Below, piece after piece: positions 33,192 to 45,807 of a stretch of DNA of 64,000 bases. Every line of letters begins with the position of its first letter. The stretch's first letter is position 1. Where the stretch lies: positions 10,467,504 to 10,531,503 of the forward strand of contig NC_088298.1 in NCBI RefSeq assembly GCF_032854445.1, in the 5' to 3' direction. Source of the DNA: Liolophura sinensis (taxonomy: Eukaryota > Mollusca > Polyplacophora > Chitonida > Chitonidae). The translations under genes and the position numbers were made by a program. Below the pieces are notes generated by a model that saw nothing but the letters and a program-made list of their open reading frames with translations, was not told the origin of the DNA and ran no database searches.

Positions 33192-34048
33192 CTGAAACGA
33201 TACAAGTAATAAATTAAATTTGGAAACATTTGCCAGTTGCCCTATACTCACTGAAGAACACCTTGTTTTCAAAATAGAACAAAATGAAACGAGCGTCACT
33301 GGGAAGTTAACGGAAGCGTCATCTAAAATATGTGTACTATTTTGTTACCATTTTTCTTTCACCCTGGAGGGTATAGTTAAAGAGGCTATGCGCCAGATTT
33401 TTAGCCCCCCAAAAAACAACAAAAAAACAATAACATAATCGCTAATCAAATCAAATTTTCTCAATTTAACAGAAATAAATCAAATTGTTGTCTTTCAGTA
33501 AATATCTGACTCGTGTCTGTCATATTTGCAGTGTTAAAATTATTCTAAACGATGAAAAAAATATAGGAACTTTATTACAAATTTTGAATGGTAACACGTG
33601 CGCGTAAAGGGCCGATATTTTGTGAAATATAATTTTACTTTGACGACAAGGAATTAAAATTGTCCATGTTGTGAACAACGTCGGAGGGGAGGAAAGAGGT
33701 CAATATTTGGGTTAACGGAAAATAACAGCGTCATGTCCGACGATGTAAACAACAAATAAATACATAAATCAATGCACGGAGTGAAAATTTAATACAAGAC
33801 ATTGAATTAAAAATCCTGAAACCTGCATTAGTAAAAAATTTAGACTAAAACGGTCATAGTTTTGTGTAACTTTGGCGAAACAACTTGACAACACTTGTGA
33901 GGGAATGTTGAACTGACACAGGTTCTGACATATATATATCATCTTGGCTTGAAAATATATGTGTATGGATATGTAAAATGAAAGTTGCCATACGTGCCGT
34001 TTAGGTGTATAAGTGGTATGATATGAAGTGTCACAAGATAGATCTTAC

Positions 34049-34063
34049 CGTTTGCCTCTCCAT
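34049..34063 (-). CDS. Tiny first exon of LRR paralogue F
   Basis: Good start context (cgccATGGag), five codons ATG GAG AGG CAA ACG, then a strong GTAAGA donor, phase 0. Joined to the main exon after an 857-bp intron (33192-34048) it yields MERQT-ISIILVCLMTLRTADS, a typical signal peptide. This exon guided the search for the others. Confidence 0.7.
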
Positions 34064-34514
34064 GGCGAAGTTGTCCAGAGTCTCACAAAAACCAGCGAAA
34101 GTGTTGTGTGACAAATATGCCGAGTGTATATAGAGAAATATATAGGTTACATAAAATATCTAGCCCGCAACGAGTAGATTTCGTCAGGTCGAATCAGATA
34201 AGCACAAGGAACACCACATGTTCACAACGCATACCTCTGTGAACTTCACTGTCCCTATGTGCAAGGTTTAGAACTGATGATTAATTGTGGAATGTAACTG
34301 TGAAATCGAGCAAAAAGCAGTTGCGAGAGTTACGGAGCGAAACAACCCCACATGTATCAGATTGATAGTAAGGAACTTTTAACACCCTTCCCACGCGCAT
34401 TAAATGTTTAACAAAAGCACAAAATGTCGTCAACTGTGCGGTCTGTGTAATTAACCAGCCTGTTGTGCGATCACCAAACCAAAAGGTTTTTGGGAATCAC
34501 GTCTGTTCCTGAAA

Positions 34515-36900
34515 AATACCTCCGTGGGGTCTCTGGGGTGAAAACAATATGACCCCAACCCCTAGGCAGGTTTGTCCGGTGAATATAATGGGCTCACATC
34601 TTCTCGATTACCCACGTGGGGTTTCCGGGGTGATAAGAATAGGACCTCAGCCCTCTAGGCAAGCTTTCAACTGCAGCAACACACTTAAGTTTGCAACAGC
34701 AGTGGGGGTCACATGGCCTCCTCTAGGGACTGTCCGCTTTTCCTTAAGGAAAAAGAAATAATAAATTTGAAAACAAAAAACAATATCTCTTATCAGGAGG
34801 CCCGCAAATTGGCCTCCCTGTCTAATACGTCACTGCAATCTTCGTTTGCCAATGTGGTCAACAGAGTAGCATCTGTTGTTACTCAAACTTCAATGACTTG
34901 GCCCATTGGAAACGACAAACCTACTTCGATACCTTTACAGCCCGCTGTTCCGCCTGCCCGGAATTCCTGTTCAACCCAGACTACTACAGTAAATAAAAAA
35001 AAAACCCAGTAAATAATACACAACAAACTGATAAAACTGAACCTGATCAAACCAAAAACAAAACTGCCAGAACTAAATCTGAAAATAAATCTCATAACCA
35101 AAATAATAAACCTAGGAGCGTCCCTCTAAGTCCACTAGGGACCCGATCCAAACTTTTAATAAGTTTCGATCGTTGGAGGACGTTGGTCCTTCAACATCAG
35201 ATGCGGATGTGATGGATACATCACCCGCACCTGGGAGATCTTCCAGTCGATATCCAAGGGTCGTCCGCGGTCCAAACATAAAGATAAATCCCCCATACGC
35301 CTTCCTCTATAATGTCTTCTTTAGACAAAATTATACTGTGGAATTGTCGAGGTCTTCAGGTTAATTTTGCTGAAATAACACAACTAGTCCAATCTTTATA
35401 TCTTACTGCTTTTTGTCGTCAGGAAACTCACCGGAAGACGTCTGACAAAGATAAAATAACTCTTAAAAATTATTCAATATATAGTACTTATCTAAATGAA
35501 GAAGAGCGCTCCTCGATCTTCATCATTAACAATATTATTCACTGTCCTGTTGCTCTGAGATACATTTCTTGATATACTATGTATCAAAAATGCGGGTTTT
35601 CGAGTTTTAACTGTTATGGTTGTTCTTATCTGTTTTTAAACGTGTCCAAACATTTATGTTTCATTTTTGTTCTTACCACCACATCGGAAACCTCAACCGC
35701 CTCGTGTTTTCACCTTGCTCTCGCCACGATATGGCTGAAATATTGCCGATGTGGCGTTAAACCGTAATCATTCATTCATTTCCTGGCTTCTTCCACAACC
35801 TAGAATGATATTTGATCTACGTAAATACAATAAATCCAATACAAATCCTCTTATAATTTAGCAAGGTTTCGTTGAAATTAAGGCTAATTATTGAATTTAT
35901 ATATACTGATGGGTCAAAGGATGGGGACAGGGTTGTGTCTGCGGTTATCTCAGAACAGCGAGTCTGTTCTCTCCGTCTTCCATCTTCTTTAATCTCCTCT
36001 GTTCGGGCCAGACCTATGCTCCTGAACTTATCTTATGTTTCTACTGGGCACGCCCAGAAGGCAATGATATGTAGTGACTCGCCCTCCCGCCTTTTGGCAA
36101 TACAGAATAACAAATTTTAAACATTTATTGATACTTGAAATATTAGCGTTGCAGAGAAAACTAATTGAAAGAGGTAAAGATATTATATTCTGTCGGATAC
36201 CAAGTCATATTGGTATCCATGGAAACCCAGTCGCTGACAGGGAAGCAAAGGCTGCCCTCAATAAATCCATATCAAATGTTAAACTCCCGTATACTGATTT
36301 TCGATCAAACATTCTTAAATGTATTCGTTACCTTTGGTAGGGTGAATGGGCCCTTCAGGTCCATAATAAATTCCATAGTGTTCGCCCTGTCATTGGTTTT
36401 AATTTGTATAATCTCGGTATCTCTCGTAGAGATCAAGTACTTTTAACGAGGTGTCGTATTGGGCATTCTCGTGTAATTCACAATTTTGTTCTTGATGGGA
36501 TCTCTGTGCCAGAGTGTGTTGGAGGTGGTGTTCAATATGGCATCAAACATATCTTAGTTGACTGTGTAGACTTTGCCCATGTTCGGCGGAGATTCTACTC
36601 AGTCAACGCTATATATGATTTATTGCTGGCGATGCTGTCATAAAATATTTGAGAGTTATTGGCCTATATCATAGAATATAAATTGTCATCAATAAATATT
36701 TATAGAAAAAATGATATATACATATAGATTTCTAAATATACTATTTTTAAAATATGCTGGTTTTGGAGTTTTAACTATTTTGTTTTTTTCTTATTTGATT
36801 TTAAACATGTCCGAACATTTTTGTTTTCACCTTGTTCTCTCCACGATATGGCTGAAATAAGCCGATTTGCCGTTAAGTCATAATCATTCGTTCATTGCAT
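34515..36900 (+). mobile_element. LINE copy 3, internally deleted, with both ends
   Basis: Starts with two 5' UTR monomers about 90 bp apart (tccgtggggtctc near 34521; cacgtggggtttcc near 34612). Then gag: NNISYQEARKLAS and MTWPIGND near 34780-34910; GPSTSDADVMDTSPAPGRSS near 35190. Endonuclease start: IILWNCRGLQVNFAEITQLV and FCRQETHR near 35325-35430. Most of the endonuclease and all the reverse transcriptase are absent. It resumes near 35870 with RNase H (YTDGSKDGD, later HIGIHGNPVADREAKAA) and the C-terminal LLTRCRIGHSRVIH ... KHILVDCVDFAHVRRRFYSV, and ends in the catt-type tail. The RNase H plus gag knuckles suggest the I/Nimb group (inference). Confidence 0.85.
35585..35790 (+). mobile_element. 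5'-truncated LINE tail nested inside LINE copy 3
   Basis: Repeats the 3' end seen at 36740-36900 (gttttcgagttttaactgtt; cacgatatggctgaaatatt; gccgatgtggcgttaaac; cattcattcatt) in the gap where endonuclease/RT should be. Either a second truncated insertion or the product of recombination that removed the RT. Confidence 0.7.
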
Positions 36901-38256
36901 CTGGTGAATTTTCAAGATGGCAGTAAAAGTAGTGGTAAATATTCCTTACTGTCATTCGGAACACATTTGGTGCTGTTTCTGTCGGTAACTTCCGCAACTG
37001 CATTGCTCGATTTCAGATCCGCAACTGAAGTGATGACCAGAAACTGCAATCGTCTGTAAACACTCGCCAAGCAACTTTTGTGTCTTTGTGCAACAGCAAT
37101 GTGCTGCCAATTGTGAAACTACACAGTAATGCATGAAGGCCTTGAATCATATACCCAGTACAATAATTTCTGCAGAAACTCTAATTATTTCCCTAATTTC
37201 TAGATTTTACACTGCCGCCCTTTTTACATACGAGGAGGATACTGCCCGCTATACGAGGTGCATTTCTGTGGCAAGAACACCTCCTACGGTGATGAACCGG
37301 CAGTTGCTTATGTATGAATACAATATCGCTTCTGCTTCAATACCTGTAACATGAGTCAAGTGGCATGATTAAGCCGAAAAAAGTGTCACCCAGTCCACGT
37401 GTACTGAGAACTTTATTCATTGGTATGCATTTCCCACACCTAGGAAAGTTCGTCAGTACCTTTCCCTGTCTGCTCTTTATGCGTAATTCTGCCGGCGTAC
37501 ATATGAAAAAGAAAAAAAAAAATAGAAAACAACGGTCAAATAAAAAATAAATTCAACAAGTCTGGCCTACTGGGATGATGCAAACATTGATTCTACGGAA
37601 CTGTGGGCGCTGGTTATCGTGCTGCAAATCAGTCTCGATAGTAATGACAGAGAGAGGAAGTGAGTTAATTTCAATTCAAACAAGGCAAAGTCAATATTTT
37701 TAAACATAAAATCCACATTGTAGTGAAAACTTCGATGACCGCAGTTACCTTGGAATCAAATTAAAACCTAGTTTATCAGCAAGAACTAAAAGAATGTTGA
37801 AGGCAGTAATGTGAGTGAGACAAATGTTCTACATACTTTCCTTTTCACCTTGTCAAATCATGTGACTTTATATACTCTGACATGGACATTGACCAGCTAC
37901 AGGGTTTTGTCACCATTTGTTTATTATAAAAATGTTTAAAAAAACCATCATTTTGTTACACCGTGCTACTGTATGCGTTATGTCAAACGTTATCAATGTC
38001 ACGCTGTTTTGAAATATCCTGTCAGAAATGTAAAAGTCTAATCTAAATTTCGAAATTACACAGGCTGATATAGAAAAGATAAGATAATACCAATGGCAGC
38101 AGATGGTTTAAGCCACACACTGGAGCGGGCAGTGAATGAGTTATAATGACATTTGGTTTTCAACGGCCGGGAGGTCAGGGCTCAGTCCCGACCTTGGATT
38201 AAGCATTCCTGAGCCCTGGTCCCTTTGCATTGTTTTCAGTTTGTCGTTTACTAAAT
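36901..38256. other. No gene recognised
   Basis: Only short unsupported ORFs; a poly-A-like aagaaaaaaaaaaatag run near 37509. Confidence 0.3.
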
Positions 38257-39156
38257 ACTCCCAAAGACAAAGGTATGTAAGAAATTATACAAATAAGAAA
38301 TAAAGCCGGTAACACACAAGAGAGAAGCGGTCATCAGTTTTCAATGATGCCGGGCAGACAATGAATATTCCAGGCATGAATTCCATATCAAAGTTCAAAT
38401 TCGTAGTCCGTGAATAAGTTCCAGGTCAAATAACAATTAAACAAGTATCTCAGCCGCGCTTTAATTGCAACTGTTCATAAAAGCATCATGCTGATGTAAT
38501 GAGCATGGCTACCTTTACGGCCCCTAGCTCCCAGTTAAGCGGTATTAGATACAGTTTGAAAATGACGAGCGTTACAGACCATAACCGATCAGACTGCGAT
38601 TCCAAAGTAACGGACGATTACGTCTTTCCCGTTAATATGTAAAGTTCTCATGCTACAAGAGGCGCCATCTATAATGTTACACATGCCATACGAGATAAAC
38701 GGTTACACTTGGCAACCAGCGCCATCTATGTTGTTATATACCATGTACGCCATAGATATGTACATAGGGATAACAGCGCCGTCTATGTGGTTGATTACAA
38801 TGCAGATCGCCAGAGATTCTGAACGTTCTGTCCATACCTGCCAACGAGAGTGTTATACTCATTGTAAAATTTGAGAAACTTAGAACGAAGGCGTTTGATG
38901 GAGTATCCTTGACAAACTAGTTTTGAACTAGCAACTTGTGACGCCGATTAAAGTCATCACAATTAACGCAAGATCTAACAAGTGCTACAAGGCGAGATAT
39001 GTGTATGCCATATGCAGGACTCTTTGGTATATTGCTATCTGAATTAGGATAATTTACAATATCAAGATTGAAATTATCCCTTTTGTCGTAAAGGCGGCTT
39101 GAAAGGAGACCTTGTTCGTCTTTGTACAAATATAGATCCAAATAAGATAAACTCAA
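38257..39156 (-). mobile_element. Penelope-like element, 3' end (left inverted arm)
   Basis: Minus-strand frame at 39156-38917 reads LYLYKDEQGLL ... LYDKRDNFNLDIVNYP ... PAYGIHISRLV, the C-terminal part of PLE reverse transcriptases. Non-coding tail follows to 38257 (ending in ctcccaaag on the plus strand). The PLE GIY-YIG endonuclease domain is not seen. The full ~890-bp segment is repeated in inverse at 45808-46738. Confidence 0.8.
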
Positions 39157-39799
39157 GATGAGAAATGAGTTTATGGACCTTTAGAGAAAGATTTTTTAGG
39201 AGTAGGCCTACATAAAAAGAGAGTAGAATTTATGGGCCAAGGAAAGGCACACATATATACTGTGCAAAGTATTTCGAAAGTAGTTTTGAAACATTAAAAT
39301 TTATCATTTTAACAAACACTTTTGTGGATTTTCCTAATACTTTACACATACGTAATAGTTTTGTAACTCTTCTCAAATGTGAAATTAATGTGTAGAAAGT
39401 CAAATTAAAATTTGTAAACCGATTTTTTCCAGAAATGTTACACATTCATACCTTAAAGTGTATTTCATATTCTATATTTTTACTTTACCATGCTACCTAC
39501 AATACCAAGCTAACACCATTATTGTAATTAAGCCATGATATATAGTAAACAAGACTGCATAAATTTGATTTCCACGTTAAGGCCAGCTTGGAAAGTACAT
39601 GTATGACAAGAGTTGACTGAAACGGGATAAGCTGCTGTTCATGTGAGACAGCTGAATATGCAAAACATACCAAAATCTGTCAGAGGAATACATTTATTCA
39701 ACGTGGCAACATTTTGATCAGTACTCCAAAAAGAGGCTTTAACAGACATTTTGTTTTTTTCATTATTTTCTGTGCCTTTGTTCAAACACGAAATTTAAC
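39157..39799. other. AT-rich spacer
   Basis: No gene recognised; lies between a PLE end and the terminal exon of the recombinase pseudogene. Confidence 0.3.
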
Positions 39800-40928
39800 C
39801 TAAATCCACTTGCGTGCCTTAAGCTGCGGAAAAGAACTCAGGCAGCTAATGACGTCAGCCATTCTGGCAGGTTTCCTCGACTGTACTGACTGATCAATCA
39901 AGTCTGAAACGGCCTTCATTTCACCACTTCCCAATTCTGTGCGTTGAACAGCCTTTCTGAAAACACAACACGCAACTGTGAGATAACTTACTTATCAATG
40001 TCATCTCACGTTCGAACATTTATTTTTTTGTTACGGTCATTTTACACCTATTGCAGAATGCATGTATTCTACGCCGGTCAAGTTTAAAATATACTAGTGG
40101 ATGAAATTGCACAAATCAAACAGGAAACTGTTATAACTTGCTGAGCATGTAACATATCGGCAGTTCCGCTGCCTGTGTTTTACTTAGGGAACAAAATGAT
40201 ATAACTTGATCATCTGGCTAAACATTACACTAAAAGTGTTTCTTTTACCTTTGTACATTTATCTGTTCGATGCCATGGCAATGTCACTGATATCACCACT
40301 GTCTAGAGAATCAATGAAAGCACATGGAATGCATATGATAGATATAAGTACGTGTTAGCTTCGGAACAAGAAATCAATGATAATCACATCTGTCCGTGAA
40401 ACCTCATAAAATAGGCAACTGCGTTTGAACTAAAAAGATTGAACTGAATTTATTTCATTATCATATTATTATCCTGTTCATATCGTACAGAAAAACTATT
40501 GTGGTTTTAGTGCTTGGGAGAAACTCACACTCAAGGTTTACTACTGTGATACTTTGTAGATCACACAGTTTTGGAAACTTTTAATCGGAACTTTTAGAAT
40601 CATTACTGGAAAAACTCACTTCACAAAATTTGTAGTCAGAGGTATCATTTCTACATTAGTATTTGTTTGCCAGCGATATTCTTAAGATCGTTCTGCTGAC
40701 ATCTATCACATCACCAAGGTTACACCCAAGTTAATTTACATGTAAATGTTGACAATTGAATCACAGCCGTGAAGCAGAGAGGCTAAGATATCCTACACGA
40801 CGAAAATCCGTTCTTTCAACTGATATGACCGAGATTCCAAACAAAACAAATTATTAACATACCAATCGTTTCATCTGCCACAGATGTAGGTGCAGCATCA
40901 GACTTTTCATCTGTCATTTCATCTGTCA

Positions 40929-40938
40929 CAGATTGGGG
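40929..40938. repeat. G homopolymer in recombinase linker exon
   Basis: A run of about 9 G on the plus strand falls in the linker exon of the recombinase pseudogene. The downstream frame (SVTDEMTDEKSDAAPTSV) is shifted relative to the upstream one, so the run is the likely slippage site. Confidence 0.6.
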
Positions 40939-41164
40939 GGGGGATAGTATTTGGCGTCAGCTGGCTGCTTAACTTCTCCACCTCTGCAGCCTGAACTTCT
41001 CCGGATGAATCTGTATGTGAGTAAAACCAGAATGATAAATGTTTAATAAGAGTATAAAGATAGTAGAAAGGCTTGTCTCCATCCCACTTAGCCTTGGCTA
41101 CGGTTTTAGAGAAAAGAGGAATGTCAACATTCGATCTAACTAAAAAAAAATATCATCTCGGGGC

Positions 41165-41740
41165 TTGAGGAATATGTTAAAAAATGGTCAAAACGGGAGA
41201 AAGTGGATTCGTCGGTACTTCATCTTTGGCTTGAGATGGTCAAAAAGAAGGTAAGTTTAGCTATAAGCCGTCTAGACATTGATGCTCTACCCAAAGTTAA
41301 ACATGTTCAGAAGGATCCCACTGCTCAAGAAACACTCGCTGACCTTCATAGTAAATTTGTCATCACTGTAGCAGACAAGGCTCCTAATAATGTCATCTTT
41401 ATTTGCAAGAATTATTATTATCAAATTCTTTCTTAAAGAAAGGCGCATAAATATACCTACCCGGAATACAGAATACTACTCGATTCCTAAAATGCATAAA
41501 TCCTCATACAAGGCTCGATTTATTGCGGGTTCAAGAAGTTGTACCACCAAACTCTTGTCAACCCGACTTACGAGAGCGTTACAAGAAGTGAAGTTATTTT
41601 GGAATAAGTATTGTTGTGCCATAACAAATTCAGGTGTCAACTGCAGGTACCACACCGGTTCTGAATTGTATGTTACCTGTCCGTCATTTGTGGCTAAATT
41701 TACATTGTTTTATATATTTATATAATTATGACTTATGCTG
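41165..41740 (+). mobile_element. Penelope-like element, 5' RT portion
   Basis: Frame 1: TVADKAPNNVIFICKNYYY; frame 2: IPKMHKSSYKARFIAGSRSC and TTKLLSTRLTRAL ... NKYC. This is the order of the early motifs of PLE reverse transcriptases. It breaks off near 41700 before the YxDD motif. It sits in an intron of the minus-strand recombinase pseudogene. Confidence 0.75.
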
Positions 41741-44587
41741 AATCATATCGCCATAATGTGATATCGTTACTGAATTTGTTGATTGTTGTTTACACCGCTT
41801 CGTATCCAACTGGAAACATTTATATTATATCCAAGCAGCCAGAAATTAAAATGGAGGAAAACAGCCCTAGCATGCATGAAAGAAGGATATCTTACAAACC
41901 TAGGTCAAGGCCGAGGTTAAATGAGTAGACGCTTCTTATCAACACATTGCCGTTTTGATCAAGAGCTGTTGGTTTGAAAGGAATCAGTCTTGATAGCCTT
42001 GCAGGGGTCTATATCTCAATCTGCAGGTTTATTTCAAATTATCTTAAGCATTAAGTCAGTTTTGACTTTTACTTAATGTGACCTTAAAGTCTATATAAGA
42101 ATGACCTCCTTAAACTAAACAATGGGCATTACTTACCACTAAGTGTTATATCGTTCGAAGTTTTCCCAGCACATGAACCAATGTTTCCCTTGTTCTGCAG
42201 CCAGTAACAGTCTGCTTACTTTAGCGAGCTCAAGTGTTGAATATTGTAGACGGTAGAAGTTGCGATGAACACTAATATCATGACCCATGTGATTGGCCAA
42301 ATCGTTCTCCGTTAGGCTTATGGTTTGAAATGAGCCAAATAAATCGTGTTAAAGTTTTCCACTTCTACGATGACAATCACTTTCATGGATAGAGTCAATC
42401 ACGACCTTTTCCGTGGTTTGGACTTAAAAATAAATGTTTTCATATAAGAAATTACATACTGTATTTAAAACGTTACAATTGTGCCCGACTTAATTTGAAT
42501 ATTTGGCCAATATATTGCATCAAAATACGGAGAACTAAAAATTCCTTAATGCACAAGCTTTACAATCATACTTGTATGCAGTGCAGAATGTCAAAGCTCA
42601 AACCATCTCAAAAGCAATTTCGTGCCGTATACCTATGACACTGTTTCCATGTACTTTCTTAGTTTCGTACTGGTAATCTGTTCAAGGCGTGACAAACCAG
42701 GATCATGTGCTGCCATCTTCATAGGTTGTGGAGTTTTAAGGTGGGACTTCCCGCCACTGGCAGACAAGAAAGGATTATCCTCAGAGGCTTTTTTTCCACT
42801 TCCAGTAGCTGATGACAGTGTGAGCTACCTCAACCATGTCGTCGGTCAGGACGATAGGAACTTTGCGGTTTTGTTACCCAATAACTTCCAAGTGCCGCGT
42901 TCTGAAATATAAATATGAATTATTGATAAATGATTAAATAAACTACAACACTAAAGTTACAATCAAGCGGTGATAACTTGTATGTGATACAGGTATCTTA
43001 ATATCACTCCCCAGAAAAGGTTACTGCTCTTGAGAACTCGCATTGCACGAAACAAAACTATTTTGTTTCTCCTGTACTAATTAGTACTAGCAACCAACGA
43101 CCAGCAGAGTTACAGCATTAAGCTAAATACAGACTATTTTATTAGGTTTATACATGTATTATTGTATCATACATTATATGGGTATTGACTTTAAAAGATG
43201 CTAGCATAGATGTATCATGAAGTATAAATATCTCATTACATAAATAACCTAATTTCTATTACTCAATAAGATAAAATGCTTTATTTTTTTTTTTAAATAT
43301 TTTTAATATTTTTATTAAATAAATATTTAAAATGCAACAGGGCTTGCACGTTTCTTTATAGTGGCTCAATCACTTTGTAGTGCAAATACTGATTTGTTGC
43401 AAAGTGTTCTCTCAAGCTCTGTCAGACTTTGTAAGAGGTCACTGTTCACATTGGTTGAACTTCTAGACTTGAGGTACAATGATAGCTGCATTTCTCCAAC
43501 TCGGGCCTATCTTCGTTTATTGAAAACGCTTATTTGACCAAGTGTTGTTAATACCAGCTTTCTCCAAACGTCTCTTGGTGGTTACGATTTCAGCAGCTGC
43601 AGAAGTGATTTCATCTCCGCAATTTGGTAAGTTTTCGGCTTCAATAAATGTTCTGTTCGAGGCAATAGTTCAGTAATATTTCGTTCCCGAAGCGTTTGGA
43701 AGGTTATCACACCATTCTTGGTGATACAACTTCTGTAAATCACTCGCCTCTTCCTTTCCATGAACCCCAAGCACTCACTCACTCTTTCTTTCCATGACTG
43801 TTTTTGTTTCGGATAGTCCTCCCTTCGTTTAAGACAAATCATCTTCTTCAACACTGTTCCATTTGAAGAGCTATTGCGAGCTTTTCAAATTTGATTGAAC
43901 TAGTCGTAGACCTCTGCTCGCTTGAACACAAACATTCTGTACAGCCAGTACACATCACACATGTATGCACTTGGTTTCCCCGTAAGTTTGCGAAGCTCTA
44001 TCACACAACGTACTGCTGGTCGCGACTGCTCTCTTACGACAGCAGCTTTCTTTTCTCCCAGTTTCTAATGCAAATTGTAAAATGAAATTGTCCTTCTTTA
44101 CAACGCCAGCAATATGATCATCTCTTAGCGTGCTGTATACAAAATGTATGAAATGTTCTTGCTCGTATAGTGGACACAATGAGCCTGAGAGGAAGCATTT
44201 CCCACTTTTTACTGCAACAGCATCCGTTTCTTTACTGTCAATTCCTTTCTCGTCACAGGAACGTACATGCCTCCACATTTCCTTCCTGGTGAAGAGTCCA
44301 ACACAAAACTTACAGGGTAAATAGGCGGTCGCAGGCAGACACTCCTTTCCCCGTCGCACAACAATTAGTTCTCCTTCACCTTTAGCTATAACGTTGATGC
44401 TGATGTTCCCAGTAAACGTAAGTGTTTATTTTGACATTTCCTAACTTTCCCCTTCGATACACATGACTTACTGACTAGTAATTTATATAAATGGCGTGCC
44501 AGTTTTTTTCATCATTTTAAGGCAATAGTAACAGGCCTGGGTTTTGTCGCACACCCGCTTCCCAGTGATTTTTCTTAACACTTGGGG

Positions 44588-45807
44588 CTGAAAATACAAA
44601 ACACATAACCTGTGAAGAACCGTACAAGGCGTTCACACATTCAACATTTCAAAGAGTAATGAATTGATTCAAATATCGTATCGTGTTTTACGATCTTATC
44701 AGTGAAATCTGTGACCTTATAACAAAACCTACGTTTATGTTGAATGTACAGTGTATGTGGGTGTATTAGAGCACATACCCAGGTTGTTTTCAGCAGCTCG
44801 TATGGAAATGAATAACTCTGGCTTATATGTGACAGTTTTTATGCACACCGGTATCTTTGATTTCAAGTTGCAGTGGACTATTTCCACGAGCTTTGTGATT
44901 TCGGTAACAGGAAATAATATAAACTATTATAAAACACTAAAACAACAAAATTTAGTCATGAAAGCACTGCAAATATCAAACATCTGCATAAATAATAATA
45001 TAAATTCAGGTCATGAAAAACAACTTTTAGCGTCAGTTTACATCTTAACAATACAACTCGTCGAAAATTATTATCTAAAGTGCTTCAACGGACTCACGCC
45101 CATTTCCCAAGACCAACAAGAGGCTGTCCTAACGGATCGTTTCCCTGTATCGAACTACCGAGCGGATCTCACAAATACAGAAATTCGTTTTCCGAAGCTG
45201 GTAATAACTTATTCCAAGACATTTAAGGTCAAAAATAATAATCGTGTCTCGTAATCCCTTCTCAAAGTATTGGTTGTTGTTACACATTATTAACAAGGCA
45301 TAAACACGTTTAACAGATGGTGAAAACTTTAAATTTATTACTCTAAAAACAACTTCCATGTATGCATCCCCTGGTACTGTAAAGGTTAACATATTACCAG
45401 CTGAGAGATACGTCTGAAGGAATGGTTTCATCTACTAAACCCAAGTCAAAATCAAACTTTCAGCTGTCACTATATTGTTTTCTAAAATTAGATAAAATGT
45501 TCAATATTTTTGTTTTTATTCCTCTTCGGACTCCTGCGTCAAATTTCATAAAAATTCTACTTCCCTATGCCCGAGCAATCAGATTTATATTCAAAAAGTA
45601 TTTCACTGCAGTATCAAGTCACAAATCTTCCAAATCACAGGGCTGACGTGCATAAAATACATTCACTTTAGAAATAACAAAAACTGAACTAAAAACATAA
45701 GCAATAGCTGAGACATCGAACATCTGTTTCAGAGCAATGTCTGCTAACACCTCAGCAATGTCTGCTAACACCTCAGCTCTGTCTAACATCAACCCAACGT
45801 TCTGAAG
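44588..45807. other. Upstream of recombinase pseudogene, no further gene supported
   Basis: A 167-codon plus ORF at 44751-45254 and a minus ORF at 45129-45431 overlap, are Asn/Lys/Ile-rich and lack domains; not called. A 26-bp direct duplication (agcaatgtctgctaacacctc) occurs near 45732-45780. Confidence 0.3.

Larger units (their letters stand above)
39800..44587 (-). pseudogene. C2H2-finger / Crypton-like tyrosine recombinase gene, decayed
   Basis: Minus-strand pieces in order. 44587-~43955 (after a TATTTTCAG acceptor): a first finger (KRVCDKTQACYYC, then after a 1-bp shift KKLARHL), ELIVVRRGKECLPATA, and a second finger YLPCKFCVGLFTRKEMWRH; then CVIELRKLTGKP in another frame. 43854-43582: ITFQTLRERNITELLP. 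43520-43390: ARVGEMQLSLYL after an in-frame TAG (43507-43509), with RVGE in place of the catalytic-Arg box. 42901-42633: KVPIVLTDDMVEV, then after shifts ITSTKLRKYMETVS and a TAG at the splice site. 42324-~42131: LANHMGHDISVHRNFYRL with the His and nucleophile-type Tyr. 41010-40863: acidic linker. 39956-39800: last exon ending LKARKWI. At least four frameshifts/stops: a pseudogene. Known from memory as a multicopy molluscan family. Confidence 0.75.

Noticed and set aside
44751-45254. 167-codon plus-strand ORF
   Set aside because: Low-complexity Asn/Ile/Lys composition, no domain, overlapped by a minus ORF; consistent with AT-rich chance.
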